Below, one piece after another: positions 12,601 to 23,777 of a DNA stretch of 64,000 nt (positions within the stretch are counted from its first letter, which is position 1; each line of letters begins with the position of its first letter). The position numbers were made by a program, and so were the translations under genes. The stretch is from the NCBI GenBank assembly GCA_016801885.1, contig CM028893.1, forward strand, positions 12,325,950 through 12,389,949, read 5' to 3'. The DNA comes from Toxotes chatareus. Taxonomy: Eukaryota > Chordata > Actinopteri > Toxotidae. Below the pieces are notes generated by a model. The model saw nothing but the letters and a program-made list of their open reading frames with translations. It was not told where the DNA came from and ran no database searches.

Positions 12601-15600
12601 TTGCTGTTTTACCTCCCAGTGATAATGTGGCTGAACTGCTAGCACTCATGTCTTGGAATGGACAGACAATATGGCCAAAACTCTGAAAATAAGTTGTGAT
12701 AAAGAAGGATTATTACATTTATCCAAACAAAACTTGCAGGTAACACTGAATGCTCTACCCGTCTGTGTGCATGTGAATGTTTGTTGTGTCTTGTGTTTAG
12801 ATGCTAAGTGTATGTGATTGTATTGACTTGGTACAGTAAACAACTGCCTGTGCATGCTCTGTGTGTGTGTGTGTGTGTGTGTTTGTGGGTGCTGATCTTG
12901 GCAGCTCCTGATTGTCCTCCTGATCTCTGGACTGCAGTTTCTGGCTGACGAGGACAAACTGTCACTAACCCTCCACTTCCTCTCTTCCTTTCTTTTCTAT
13001 CATTTTCTTCTTTTTTCGCTCTCCTGTCGGTTCTTTCCTTCTGTCTTCCCTCACCACCCCCTTTGCCCCTGCTGTCATTCCCTCTAATCTCTCCTTCCTG
13101 TCCCGCTCGTCCACCTCATGCATTTCTTCCGTCTGTTTTGCACTGTCATCCACTCGTCTTCCTTCCCTTCTTCGTTTGTGTTCTGTTTTATCGCGACTCT
13201 GTTTTGCACTGTCATCTGCTCGTCCTGTTTTTCGCTACACTGCCTTTGACATCTGCACATCCATATTGTGACCCCTGGTTTATTTTTCTCTTTTTATTTC
13301 CTATACTTGTTTCTGTCCTTCTCCACTTTCTGCCTACGTTGTCATTTTAACCTTTCTCTTTTGTATGATCCCACTTTCTTTTTTGTCTTTCTCCCTTTCT
13401 GTCTGTTTCTCATATTTTTCCCCACCATATGTCATTCTTATACACCTTCGCTTGTCTGTTTCATACTCTTCCTCTTTCCCCTTTTCTTCCAACCCTGTTT
13501 CCTATATTTGTTTCTGTCATGTTCCCTTTCTCTTTCACAACATCCTCCTTATTTCTTTTTCTGTCATTCTGTCTCTCTCTTACCTTCTCTTGGTCTCTGT
13601 GTCGTCGTTGTTTCTTGGATTCTGTCTTTCGCTCTCACTTTGTCACATTCACTCATCCTCTCCCCTCTCCTTCTCCCTCTCTCTGCCTCTTTGTCTCTCT
13701 TTCTCTCTCTGTCTTTTGTCTTTTTTTTCCTGTTGCGTCCTGATGCAGAATGGAATGTTCTATACTAGTTATGTAAGTACTTATCCCTGTTTAGTAAGAA
13801 AAGTCTTTACAAGCTTCTCAGTAACTTCTATTATGTGCTTCCAACCTCCTTCTTGCCATCTTCTTCTTCATCTTTTTCTCTGTCGCCTTTTCCTTTTCTT
13901 TCATTCCTTGAAGACACTTGTTTAAAAGAATTTGATTCAGTTCTTGTTCAGTTTCCACAAATAACCCCTCTCACCTTTGTGCTACCGGTTAATGTTCTAA
14001 AAAATAAAGTTGTGCCATTTCTTAGTTGTTTTCTTAGTTGCCAAGGACAAGAAATCCTTGGTCCACAGTTTTATAACCAGGAAATGTGTTTACAGTTCAG
14101 CTTCACAAAATGTTATATTCAATCTACAGTGTTGCTCCCCTGTTAAATGCAGAAGAAAGTTAAATTTCTCGCTGCTATAGAGCTTCAAGAAGAGTTTGAA
14201 CCTGGATCACTGAGAAGCTCCATATGTGTCTGAAAACTGTTTCCTGGTTTAAGAGTTTTCACAGGATTTGTTGACAGTGACAAAAAATATAGAACGTCAC
14301 CAGCCTGTAACCCAGCACCATGTACCGACAGACTAAACAGGTTAAGATGTTCTGTCGCTGTTTACAGTCTGTGTCAAAGACTTGTGAGACTAACGCTCGG
14401 CTCCCATCGAATTCTGGAGACACAATGTTGGCTGCATTATTTCTTCTCTGACTCTCACTGACAAGGGCAAGCAAAAACAGAAATTGCCTATGGGGATTAA
14501 TTCAGAAGCACAATGCAAAAATGTGGCGGTTTCTCCCTCAGCAAAACAAAATAATGTCTCTGCCCTCCTAAATGGCACAAAGACAGAAAGTCGCTGCATT
14601 GCGTGGTCAGCAGCGAACTGAATCGTACCTTCAACATACATTTAGCAAAACAAGCAAACAGAGAAATGCATCAGCTTTTACCACAAACAAATTACGCTTT
14701 TGTTTTGGTTGTTGCTTATGGACAGCAAATATTAATTGAAGTGCTCATTATTGTCCCTGAGAAGGAAAATATATTATCTCTGCTGTAAATGTACGTTTGT
14801 TTCAAAGACAGCAAACATAACCGCTATGAGCCATTACACAATAAATAAGTCATAGCAGCATGTGGCAGTAATATATAAGACATCACAGGTAGCGGAGCAG
14901 CAAATAAGAAGGCTGTCATGCATCACGCATGGTAAGTAACAGCCGCATCTGAGAGTCTCACCAGAAGGTCTCCGCTCGCCTGACACTTGACAAAGCCACA
15001 AATCCAGCAAAGCCTTTCACTTACCTAACCTTCACTTTACCATGCAGGTCATTTAAGGTCAGTTGTGTGACTTTGCAGAGAAGGCATACAAAAAAGGAAG
15101 TCGCTTTTAGAAGGAGACGGCAGAGGGAATAGCAAAAGTTCAGCCCTGAATCGCTAAAAGTCGGGATGAAAGACCTGGAGAAAAGACAGATTTTAAAAGA
15201 ATTAGTGTATAGATGGAGGCAGAGAGGGAGACACACTAGAGAGAGAAAGAGGGATAGACACAGCAGGAGAGGCGGAGCATCAAAACACCGTCAAACAGAT
15301 GAATGATAAATGTTGGCATTTGAAAAGATCTTAACACGTAGACATGATAAACATTTTTCATGATTTGATGTGACTTACATTTTCCCATGGTACTTTTATT
15401 TCCAGTGTCCACTGCAATAAAGATGAATAAAACCACTTCATTCCTTTTAATTCCACAACTGAAAATCACATTTTTAAGTTTTCTTCAGTATCAGAGTAAC
15501 CCAGCGAGAGTCGTCTGTGCATCTGTGGATAGGTAATATGCCGTTATAACGTTTTATGATGCCAAATTACCAAAATATAAACTAACGAAAGGCAAAAGAA

Positions 15601-17666
15601 AATAGGGTTAAAGTGGAACCAAACAACTAGACCGCTCTTCACTGCCTCAGTTTATCTTGAAACCCAACACCGTTTTGCCCTGATTAATGTAATCCATCAT
15701 TTTAGGTAATATATGATTTCACCACACAGCTAATTACTGTGTTTGATGGAAATATTGTACTTTTTTTTTTTTCTGTGCACTGTACGTCTCCCAGCAAAAC
15801 AAAGCTGCAACATCCAACTCCGGCAGAGTGGAAGTACGTACTAGTACACAATGTACTGCTGCAATGATTGAGGCGTTGTAAAGTCATGTTAAGAAAACTG
15901 CCACAGTTGTCTCATTTACAATGATGGATTAGGTTTGTGAAGGCAGCAACATGTTTCCGCGAGCTGTTTTTAATGGGTTTTTGAAAACAGCGGGAGCCCG
16001 CGTCTTCCGGGTGAGCTCCATCAGAGCAAACAGTCCCAACGTCTGACTGCGGCAAATACTGTACATTAATATGCAGTAGGTGATAAAATCACACTGGTTT
16101 ATCTTGTAACATTTGCAGATGCTTGCAGGTATTCCAAACTGAAAAATGCAGATCATCATTTGTGAGGTTTGAGAAATGTTGTCAGGCTGCCTCTCTCTGC
16201 AATATGTACTCTATAACTCCACAAACTGTGAAATTACCGCAGGCCACAGATAACTCATCAGACATCTGTTAATATTAATACTGGTGTGTGTGTTATAGGT
16301 TGTACACGTTGTGCAGGAGGGAGCATGCACTGCATCTTCTCATCTCGTACACTGACGCTCGCTGATACAATCCTGTAATGTACCACGGACACTCACGCCC
16401 ATAGATTGCCAATTTGTCGAGCAGAAATCGGTGGCTTTGATGCAGATGTGCGTGGGTTGTAAACGACGGCTACAAATTGCCCGTCACGTTGGATTTGAGG
16501 CCCATTCAGCCGTAGTGGATTTGATTTGTGAAGTAAGGAGGGCAGGGCTAAACGCTGTCCTATTGAGCCACCCCTTTTAAAGCGGTGATAATGATTGTTC
16601 CCAGTGGGATTCTGCTAAGTACCTCTGCTGCACGCTGTGTTGTTGTGCTCCTCATGTGCACACACTTTATCAGCATCAAATGTGTTCTCCTTGCACATAG
16701 AGTAGATGGTGTGTGTTTTATTTGTTGTGTTCAATGGTATAATTCTAATAGGGACCAACTAAAAGTCTCTTTTTTGGAGATTTTGTAAATGTCGTGGTTT
16801 CATTCAAGTATTACCCAGCAGCCACAGCAGCTTTCCACATATGCAGACTGACAAAAGCCATAAAATGTTTGAGCCAGGTCTGTTTTCTTGCAGCGACCTC
16901 TGATTTTTTCCACCTGCTTTAAGTTGATTCCAATTTTTATTTTTTATTTTTTTTACTTTTCTTCCAGGCTCCAGCCCCCATGGCTTTCCCCATGACCACA
17001 CCGCAAGTGCCTGTGTATGGAGTGGTAAGTGTGCACAGAATAAAAACCTACTAAAATAAAAATCTAAAAAAAATTCTTTCACAAGTTCCCGGAGCTCAGG
17101 GTGACGTCTTCAGGTTTTGAGTTTTGTCTAATCAAAAGTCCAGACTGCAAAGAAAAAAAGCAATAAATCTCACATTTTGGTAAATCTTTCTGTCAAGTCT
17201 CGAGTCTCTACTTCCACCTATTTGTCACCCCTCTGTCTACCAACTCCTCCCACCTTTATTTCTCCTCCTTTTCCATTTCTTTCTGACTTTCATGACCTTT
17301 TGCTATTTGTGCATCACTGGTTTCTCTCTATATTTTTCCCCCCTCCTCTTTCCCTCTGTCCAGGTCCCCCCCCAGATGGGTCAGATGGGTGGGGTACCAG
17401 TGATGGCTCCTCAACCAATGATGTACAACCAGCCTGTTCTCAGACCCACCAACCCCTTCGCACCCATGCCCGGAGCCCAGGTGATACACAAAGCACATGT
17501 ATACTTAACGTGATCCATCTGTCATTTTATGTGTTCCCTAAGTGAAACTGGTTGTTTCAGTGGTTTTCAGGGAAAACGTTGATCAAAATGATCAAAACAA
17601 AAACAAAAGTGACGTTTTTTTTTTCTTCTCACCCTTTCTCTGTCTATTCAGATGCAGTTTATGTAA
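3507..17666 (+). CDS. picalm: PICALM-like clathrin assembly protein, 3' half (10 exons)
   Basis: Spliced CDS: 3507-3640, 4397-4497, 6156-6266, 11197-11340, 11674-11704, 12087-12219, 13749-13772, 16968-17024, 17364-17480, 17652-17666. All junctions are GT-AG, phases agree throughout, and the join gives 288 codons plus TAA. Known of the family: PICALM/AP180 proteins bind PI(4,5)P2 through an N-terminal ANTH domain, and a long disordered C-terminal half recruits clathrin, AP-2 and EH-domain proteins during endocytosis. Only that disordered half is here. Seen: DQRLKE, SDLFDLQ, VDFDAVFGNK, FDALGDLLKPTV, DLDSSLANLVG, WSQPGEKKLTGG, NPF and a terminal QFM, in the order I recall for PICALM. AP180/SNAP91 shares several blocks but, as I remember it, ends differently, so PICALM is favoured. 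Which teleost copy (a or b) cannot be told. The ANTH exons must lie upstream of the window. Confidence 0.9.
3641..4396 (+). other. picalm intron with CT-rich 3' end
   Basis: Contains a degenerate gact tetranucleotide run near 3778-3804 and a nearly pure C/T tract at about 4195-4395 leading into the next exon's acceptor. Nothing coding was seen. Confidence 0.7.
4397..4497 (+). CDS. picalm: picalm coding exon (NSDLFDLQ block)
   Basis: Acceptor ccgcag ends a 200-bp CT-rich tract; the donor is gtatgc. It encodes SVPNLNSDLFDLQPAF and then IPAVQSTPSISTANSAWG. This aligns to the mammalian LPNDLLDLQQPTF...ASTWG block as I recall it. DLFDLQ is the kind of acidic/hydrophobic short motif that binds clathrin or AP-2. 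It ends one base into a Gly codon. 101 bp. Confidence 0.9.
4498..6155 (+). other. picalm intron
   Basis: A 1.66-kb intron with a 13-base A run near 4787-4799 and a dispersed-repeat fragment listed separately. I looked for exons encoding the segment that mammalian PICALM carries here (DPFSATVDAVDDAIPSL onward) and saw none. The phases of the flanking exons join directly without them. Confidence 0.65.
5360..5560 (+). mobile_element. dispersed teleost non-autonomous repeat fragment
   Basis: The stretch cactttctggtggaggg..., gttagcttagcgtggctc, then ctttgtccaaaagtaaca with aaatcctcccacca and ggtcactaattaacatg resembles, block by block, a high-copy element I recall from many percomorph genomes, with an internal deletion. 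No ORF or clear terminal repeats remain. The identification is from memory of the family and needs a RepeatMasker check. Confidence 0.5.
6156..6266 (+). CDS. picalm: picalm coding exon (VDFDAVFGNK block)
   Basis: Acceptor ccctcag, donor gtaaag. In phase with both neighbours it reads LETQPLHQTVPSMTVDFDAV, then FGNKATPSNNGPQPAA. It matches the human NVDFESVFGNKST block. The split Gly codon (G plus GT) is completed by the exon at 11197. An open reading frame on the other strand here is a shadow. 111 bp. Confidence 0.88.
6267..11196 (+). other. largest picalm intron (4.9 kb)
   Basis: Contains a poly-T run (6429-6448), another near 7710-7732, C/T-rich blocks (about 8345-8500 and 9590-9760), CA microsatellites (about 10296-10313 and 10374-10393) and an A16 run near 10545-10560. 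Around 7320-7370 the text cctctcaacccttttgggtc resembles the start of hAT-type repeats. No exon was recognised, and flanking exon phases join without one. Apparent ORFs in the C/T-rich blocks are low-complexity artefacts. Confidence 0.65.
11197..11340 (+). CDS. picalm: picalm coding exon (FDALGDLLKPTV block)
   Basis: Acceptor ctccag, donor gtgagt. It encodes GFDALGDLLKPTVP, a His/Thr/Pro-rich linker with a run of six prolines, then GKLLANDLDSSLANLVG. FDxLGxLLKPTV and DLDSSLANLVG are family hallmarks, and DLL/DLDSSL are clathrin-box-like. It ends one base into an Asn codon. 144 bp. Confidence 0.95.
11341..12086 (+). other. two short picalm introns around the 31-bp exon
   Basis: The introns at 11341-11673 and 11705-12086 flank the short exon at 11674-11704. 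No repeats or additional conserved coding segments were seen. Confidence 0.7.
11674..11704 (+). CDS. picalm: picalm short exon (NLQFGGTPAK)
   Basis: A 31-bp exon with acceptor ccttag and donor gtaagt. Across both junctions it reads NLQFGGTPAKK. It corresponds to the variable NLGIGNGTTKN region of PICALM and also resembles the equivalent SNAP91 segment. Phases match both neighbours, which is the main support for so short an exon. Confidence 0.85.
12087..12219 (+). CDS. picalm: picalm coding exon (WSQPGEKKLTGG block)
   Basis: Acceptor tcccag, donor gtaagg. It encodes PEMQWSQPGEKKLTGGQNWQ, then NKTMSTTQWSPAPVAPQPMP and VPHV. It is almost identical to the mammalian VNWSQPGEKKLTGGSNWQ stretch. 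It ends in phase 0, so the microexon that follows can be skipped without a frameshift. 133 bp. Confidence 0.94.
12220..13748 (+). other. picalm intron upstream of the microexon
   Basis: Holds a (TG)n run at 12860-12882 and, from about 12965 to 13745, a block that is overwhelmingly C and T on the + strand. Long apparent ORFs across it (for example 13268-13768 and 13365-13925) are Ser/Leu/Phe-rich translations of low-complexity DNA. Confidence 0.75.
12965..13745 (+). repeat. about 780-bp polypyrimidine-rich tract
   Basis: Almost continuous C/T-rich sequence (tcctctcttcctttc and similar) ending at the acceptor of the 24-nt microexon. Many potential PTB-type sites (TCTT, CTCTCT) are visible. It is far longer than an ordinary polypyrimidine tract. 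Confidence 0.75.
13749..13772 (+). CDS. picalm: picalm 24-nt microexon (NGMFYTSY)
   Basis: Acceptor gatgcag, donor gtaagt, and 24 nt in phase 0 that encode NGMFYTSY. Human PICALM has an optional NGMHFPQY segment at exactly this place, so the match is convincing despite the size. Removing it leaves the frame intact, which suggests a cassette exon. The acceptor follows roughly 780 bp of strongly pyrimidine-rich intron and a TGC-containing polypyrimidine tract. Confidence 0.85.
13773..16967 (+). other. picalm intron downstream of the microexon
   Basis: A 3.2-kb intron. A further C/T-rich stretch (about 13845-13910) follows the donor, and the rest is AT-rich sequence without recognisable exons or clear repeats. 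Confidence 0.7.
16968..17024 (+). CDS. picalm: picalm coding exon (PMAFPMTTP block)
   Basis: Acceptor cttccag after a T-rich tract; donor gtaagt. Phase 0 at both ends. It encodes APAPMAFPMTTPQVPVYGV and aligns to the mammalian APPVMAYPATTPTGMIGYG stretch. 57 bp. Confidence 0.92.
17025..17363 (+). other. short picalm intron
   Basis: A 339-bp intron ending in a long C/T-rich acceptor region (about 17215-17363). Nothing else was seen. Confidence 0.7.
17364..17480 (+). CDS. picalm: picalm coding exon (PPQMG...NPF block)
   Basis: Acceptor gtccag, donor gtgata, phase 0 at both ends. It encodes VPPQMGQMGGVPVMAPQPMM, then YNQPVLRPTNPFAPMPGAQ. The NPF tripeptide is a classic EH-domain ligand. It matches the human PPQMGSVPVMTQ...RPPNPFGPVSGAQ block. 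117 bp. Confidence 0.95.
17652..17666 (+). CDS. picalm: picalm terminal coding exon (MQFM stop)
   Basis: After the acceptor attcag the frame reads MQFM and then TAA at 17664-17666. With the preceding GAQ this gives the C-terminus GAQMQFM, against GAQIQFM in mammals. That match fixes the end of the CDS even though only 15 coding bases lie in this exon. Confidence 0.93.
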   Translation: MQFM

Positions 17667-18739
17667 TCCAGTCAAGGGGGAAGCAGAGTGCCAAAAGCGA
17701 CAAACATACAAACATACAGCAGAAGAAAACACACAAGAGGAATGATCAGATGGACGGAGGAATGATTTGATCAAGATAAAAATGACTGAGAGACAGACGA
17801 CAAGATAACCAACCGACACCAAAAAACAAGTTGGAAAGAGGAGAAGATGACCTAATAGAGGATGGAGGGATGGAGGGATGTGGTGGGGGAGATGTCATCC
17901 TGGCTGGTCTTTACCTGAAACAACTGCTTGCCTGTGTGTGAGTGTGTGTCCGTGCGTGTGTAGCTTCTTTCTGTTGTATCGTCCAATTTGTGTTTTAAAT
18001 CCTATCGATGGAGTGATGTTTCAGGAGAAGGAATATGGATGAGAGAGAAAGACGTAAAGAAGGATGGAGGCGAGAAGAGGGGATTGAGGAAATCCTACCT
18101 CTGGTTTTCAGTCAGACTGTATATATCTGACTGTTATGAGAGTCTCTGCTGCAGAATTAGCTTTATTTCATACTGGTGCTATTTTGTCTTCTCTGGGTTA
18201 CTGTCCGCCTGCAACGGCAACTTGGGAGCACTTAGGAGAGGACAAGTGTTTAAGTGCGTGTGTGGGGGTGTGTGTGTTTGCTGTGTGTGCAGATTGTGTG
18301 TTTGTGTGTGCACAGCAGTTGTTTCAGACAATACCTTTACAACCGACCTCCTCTCCATCCCCTCCCTCGTTCTCTGGCTTGTGTCCACAACTGTCCAATC
18401 AGTGAGAGATTTAGAGGCGAATCTTCTCAAGTGTGTTTCACATAATTTTTCGCTCTGTTGGGATATCTTTGTATTTTTCGATCTGTTTTCTCCTGCAACC
18501 TCTCCTGAATGTTATCGGGGCTTGTACAGCAATTTGTTGAACCATTTGTTAATAGTAGTTGAGCATTTGTTGTTCTGGGTTTAAAGCTAAAGTCTTTGTT
18601 ACTCATACTGCTTTGTTTTCTTTTCCTAAAGCCACAGATACACACAGAGAGACAGGGATTAGCGATGACAACATGCTAGCGCGGTACAGAGTCATCTAAA
18701 CTGTCTGTGAACCAAAACTTTGCTTTAAAAATATATTTC

Positions 18740-19238
18740 TTAAGGCCTGGTCAGACCAGAAAGTGGCACAGCGAAATTCATCCGTGCTGGCGAGCGAACC
18801 ACTAACACATTAGCCAGTCGGGAACATATAAGTGCTGGTCTTTCACAATGGCTCTCTGAGCTTGTTGTCTTTTCTCTGCTGTGTTGTTTACCTTCCGCTG
18901 GCATTTTATCCTTGGGATTTTTACATCACAGACTTATTGAAGAGATGGAGAAAAAGGCTGACACAGTCCATTCAGAAGATGTATTTAGATCTCAAACCAT
19001 TCTTCTTTTATGGAGGAATTTATACTCTGAGAGAACGTTTTCTGAAATGTTAATATAGGAAAAAATATTATTTTACATTTAAGTGGTTCAGCAATGTCAA
19101 GAAAGCTTGCCATTGGTCAACGGCACAAATTTGTGAGTCCGAGTAAAAAACTTGAATTTGCAATAAAGAATTTGCACAAATTAACCTCCCCCATGTGAGC
19201 AAATCACAATTTTAATTGAAGGTGTGATCGGGCCTTTA
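18740..19238. mobile_element. MITE-like DNA transposon, about 0.5 kb, TTA target duplication
   Basis: Terminal inverted repeats are visible. The left end AAGGCCTGGTCAGACC (18742-18757) matches the reverse complement of the right end, AAGGCCCGATCACACC (from 19221-19236), at 13 of 16 positions. TTA flanks both ends (18740-18742 and 19236-19238), the 3-bp target duplication typical of PIF/Harbinger elements. No transposase ORF is present, so it is non-autonomous. It lies in the presumed picalm 3' UTR and carries an internal AATAAA. Confidence 0.6.
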
Positions 19239-22200
19239 GAAATTTGTACTTCTGTCATGTAAAGAGTGTTCATCATTAGCCTGTTAGCTGCCTTTTAGCA
19301 CATTGATGACCTGTGTGTATCTGTTTTTCTTGTTTCATTAGCTCACCAAGCAGATTCAAACATCAAGGGTTTCTAAAATAAGAGCTTTTTTTCATTAGGT
19401 ACGCCCTACTGACAGATCCCACATTATGTGCCAATGATTGACGACAGCAGCACTGAGTGAGCGAGTGAAATGTTACTGAATCAAATTTAATTCACTTTAA
19501 ATTGCACTGAATCAAAGCGAGAGTCTTCAGGTGCAGCTCTGTCTGCGCCAAGAGCCAAATGACGCTGATTTTTTTTTTTTTTTTTTTTTTTTTTTGGCAT
19601 AACCCCTCGCTCCGCGGTTCAAGGAAACTTTGGGGATCAAATTTGTGTAAGAGGCCATGGCCGTTCTTCAGCCAAAGCTTCCGTCGCCATGAATTTGACT
19701 GTTGATGTATTTGCGCATAAGGCATTTTACTGTGTGTTCACGTGTATGCTTACACATTTATGTGTGTGTGTTTTCCATTGAGGGCTATTTCTGAGGATCA
19801 AATTGTGTCAAATTTCGAGCCAAATTTGAGCCAGCGAGTTTGACACGAAATGTGCTCGTTTGTTTTTGTAAAATCAAGCTTTTGTTGCAAAATGCACATG
19901 CAAAAATTTTGCACTGAAGTGACTATCCTGCCGTAGTAGAGCTGTTGCCAGCTTGTCTGGTGTGAAAAAGTTTAGAAAGAGAATCGACGTTTGTAAAGGT
20001 AGTTTGGGGTTTTACAATAACAAGTTTGTCTAATCTACCAGCCACTTTGGCAGGTAACTAAAAGTTATTTTCCTGCCATTCTAACAATGAACTTGAAACT
20101 GTTTGTAGTCCCATCCCCGATCCCAGTCCAGCGTCTACATCCCAGCCATCAGTGATTGTCCAGTCGTATCGCACTCATCATCCACTCTGCTGTGAAATCT
20201 CTAGATTCTCGCGTCAGTCTCTCAACTCTGTCTAGTTGGTCTATCTCTAGAATGCTTTTTTAAGCCTGCTTTGTCACTGTTTGGTATGTGTAGATATGTA
20301 AAAAAAAAAAAAAAATAGTAATAATAACCAGTTTCTGTCTAGATTGTCTGCGCTCACCCATCACTGTTGCCGTTGATAGATATTGCTCTTAGACATTTCT
20401 TGTCGCAGTCTTGTGTTAGCTTAGCTTCTTTTCATAGTATCCTCCTTGAAACCTGTAGAAGACCTCCTGCAGTAGGTTTCCCACCTTGTCCTCACCTCCG
20501 CCAGTGTCTTGTAAGTATAGCTCTATTATCTCTCTTGGTGTCTCTGTCTTTTAGCTGTAGATGAAACCTTTCGGAGGCTCTCCGGCTCGGGCTTTGTGGT
20601 TCGCTTTAAGTGCACTCTTTCTTCTCGCTCTTTGCATCGCTCCAGTGTCCAGTAGGAAAGGTCCTCGTCTTTTTTTTTTTTCCCTGTCTCAACAACACTG
20701 GCCATCTTCGCCTCTCGTTATGATGTCAGCAGCCTACAAACTGTTTCTGATTGGACTGTTGAACCTTAACAGCAAACCTGATGCTTGGATATCCAGGTCT
20801 CTTGTGACAAATGGAGACTTTTCTAGAACAAGTCAAGTACAGTATATTGTCCAATGAGCTTTAGCCAAATGCTCAGCAGATCTCAGCAGAAGCTGGAAAG
20901 TTTGTCTGTGCAGTTAGCCACTCAACTAGCTGTTGTTCAGGGGTGCTTTTATTTTGCAAAGTAGCAAGGGAATCCAGTGATCACTTGGATGGCTGATTTC
21001 GGCTCCAAGCCCTGTTAGACCGGAATTCTTCTTCTGCGGAAATACACTTACGCATCTTTGCAAACTTGCACAGACAAGTGTAGTAACTGTACGTCACAGA
21101 GCAGACGACGCATAGCGTCGAGCTGCACGTCAGGTTGATCTAACATCCTGTCAGGAAGTTTTCTCTGTATTTTCTTAGGTGTTTGGGCGTACTTTTCAGC
21201 GTACTACTGCCACAAGTTATCTTCTAGCAGAGTATAGGAAAATACATTTCTCTTGAAGACTTAATATCATTCACCAGCTTGTCATTGTTCTGTCCATTTA
21301 CATTAAGAAATCCAAATTTTGTTTGTTTATACTTGGTCACTGGGGTGAAATTGATTTCTGTTTCCAGACTTTTTCTATGTTTTCTTTACATTTTGGTTAA
21401 ACGTTTCCCTGTGGACACATGCATCATACCCCCCAAACCAAGTATAAAAGAAACACATGCGATTGTGTCTGAATGACACACATTTGGCTATGTGCGTCCC
21501 GGAGAAGCACAATTCTAGCTTCAGTACGGAAACATAGTTTATCTTTGGTTTTTTGTGTTCGACACTGCGTTTGTACGAAACATACACTCTATGGTTGTTC
21601 TCCATCCTCAGAATCCTCCTCTCCAGGGTCTGAAATAAAAACACCTTTGCCTTTAGGTTCCAACTTTGATGGATGCCTCTTCTTCGGCGCCAAAATTAGT
21701 CCTAATCATGATTCTTTATTTTCTGGGACATCTGTCTTACTGTCTCTAATCTGGCGTGATAAATTGGCACTTCAGAGACAGAGAAGCCGCTTTTGTGGCA
21801 CTGATCCAGAATCAGATCATCATCACACTAGATCTTTAAAACAATGGATCATATCAGATCCAGCTGCAGATCTGATCATTTCTGATGTTTGTAATATCCT
21901 CCTTATACTACTGAATTGGTTGACTTTGATATGAAGAACAGTAAAATCAGTGTTTAACCTGGTCTGACTTAATTTTTTCAGTCAACACAGCTGTTTTCTT
22001 GCGAGTTAAATCAACATTTCCCGTTGGCCTGTTTCTTTGCTTTTCTTTCCTTTCCGTGTCTTGTTCTGTTTTGTAAACCTTTAAATTTCTCTGCATGGAA
22101 TTCCAGTCCTGCCTGTTGCACTGAGGTTTTCTTTGTCTTTGTGTCTCGAGTGGTTTCAAAATGGTCAGATTTGGCGGGATAGAGAGAGCGTAGAAGAGGA

Positions 22201-22716
22201 GGCTACTGTGGTTTTGTTTGAATCTCATAAACGTTACTGGCTCGTCTCCTCGTCTCCTTAGCGTTGATGTAACTGCCAGTAATTATTACAGCTTTATCAC
22301 GTAGGTAATTTTGTTATCCGGGGAGGGTTTTGGCCGAGCATGCAGGCTCTTTTTTGGCAACTCCCTTCCTCAAATTCTCACACTTTTGGCTGGGAATTTC
22401 CCAGTACAACCACTGTTCTCTAGGGTTGCCCACTGACCTGGGCAGTGTAGGATCAGACCAGCCTTGTGCTTGTGTTAGAAAGTTTCTCTCAACTTCAAAA
22501 GCTGCTACCGCCTCTCTGCATTGTTGTAGCATGAATCTAGGTGGAGAAGGATACACTGATAAACCTTGATGTCATATTAAAATGCTTGTTCTCTGCTAGA
22601 GCAGAGTCTTCTCTGGCGAGCCATCCCTCTCTCGTTCTGGGGTCGGTGAGAGCATGGTTGTATCATTGTGGATGTTTGTTGTCCTTTTTCCAAAACGCAT
22701 GATAAGACAGTGATGG

Positions 22717-22743
22717 TGATGATGATGATGATGATGATGATGA
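22717..22743. repeat. (GAT)n microsatellite
   Basis: About nine tandem GAT trinucleotides in the presumed picalm 3' UTR. On the reverse strand it reads as a poly-His or poly-Ser run in short ORFs; these are artefacts. Confidence 0.9.
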
Positions 22744-23777
22744 TAAATTCCCTCTTCTTGTTTTCCCTGTTTTAAAACGTATTGTCTGCCAGGCGCCTTG
22801 ACAAGGCCGGAGGGCAAGATAGATCAGACTTTCTTGACCAGTCATTCGCCGTCCACAGCAGCAGGTTCATCACTTGTTTGGACTGAATCTGACGGACGTC
22901 CGTCCTGTCGATGAACGAGCCACTGTAGCAAAACCCGAGCGCCAAACTTGTTTGTGTTACTTCTCCCAAAGATGTCACATTTGTTACTTGCAGCACATGT
23001 CCTCAATGGCAGATTTGTCCTTCGGATTCTATACTGTTGTGGCGCCATCTGTGGGTCGCTGTGTGTGTGTTGCAGCCGTGGCAGTGTTGGAAGAGAAATT
23101 TCAAGATTCAGAGTCAGACACCCGCAACATGAAATGAAAGAAACAAAGAGAGAGGCTGTCAAACAGATGGATTTCCCGGTTTTGTCAGTGAGTCGGTGTG
23201 TCGGGTCAAAGATCTCTTGTGCACGTTCCGTTTTTTCTACATCTGTGTTTTTTGGTAAGAAACCTCGGATTGCTGCCTCACTATTCTGTATATAGAGAAA
23301 TACACACATTCAACACTCACAACACAGAGCTTAAATACATACTCTCATAATCCGCAACTGCATTATTTTCATTTACTCTTTATTTTTCTGAACATGAAAG
23401 ATATTAGCGTTCGTACAGCAGTATATAGTTATGATTACTACTCAGTGGGGGCAGGCTGAACAGACAGACGATGCAGATTTCGAGGGCTGCAGACCTCCCC
23501 GTACATCAGGATCACCCATGAATTCTCAATGATGCCAAATGTTTTTTGAGCAGAGTACACCTTTTAATCTGTTTCTCTCCCTCTCTCTTCTCTGTCTCCT
23601 CCCCCATCTCTTTGTACATTTTTTTTCTATTTATTTAAAGCAGAAATATATGGATTGTATCAAGCATGGAAAAGCAAACAAATGTTACAGTTGACAAAAA
23701 TCACAGGCTTTTATTTTACAGCAGTATATTTGTTTATTCTAGGGATTTGTTTTCTCTATTTTTTTTTTTTTTGGAAG

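Noticed and set aside
13268..13925. Overlapping + strand ORFs up to 186 codons, rich in Ser/Leu/Phe
   Set aside because: They are translations of the long C/T-rich tract before the picalm microexon. All three frames are open because TAA/TAG/TGA are rare in pyrimidine-only DNA.
21106..21120. Perfect hairpin CGACGC-ata-GCGTCG
   Set aside because: A 6-bp stem is too short to support a function. There is no neighbouring RNA-gene signature, and it could be part of an old repeat.
22842..23309. 155-codon - strand ORF and opposite-strand ORFs in the presumed picalm 3' UTR
   Set aside because: No recognisable domain or conserved splice context, and frames on both strands are open over the same stretch.
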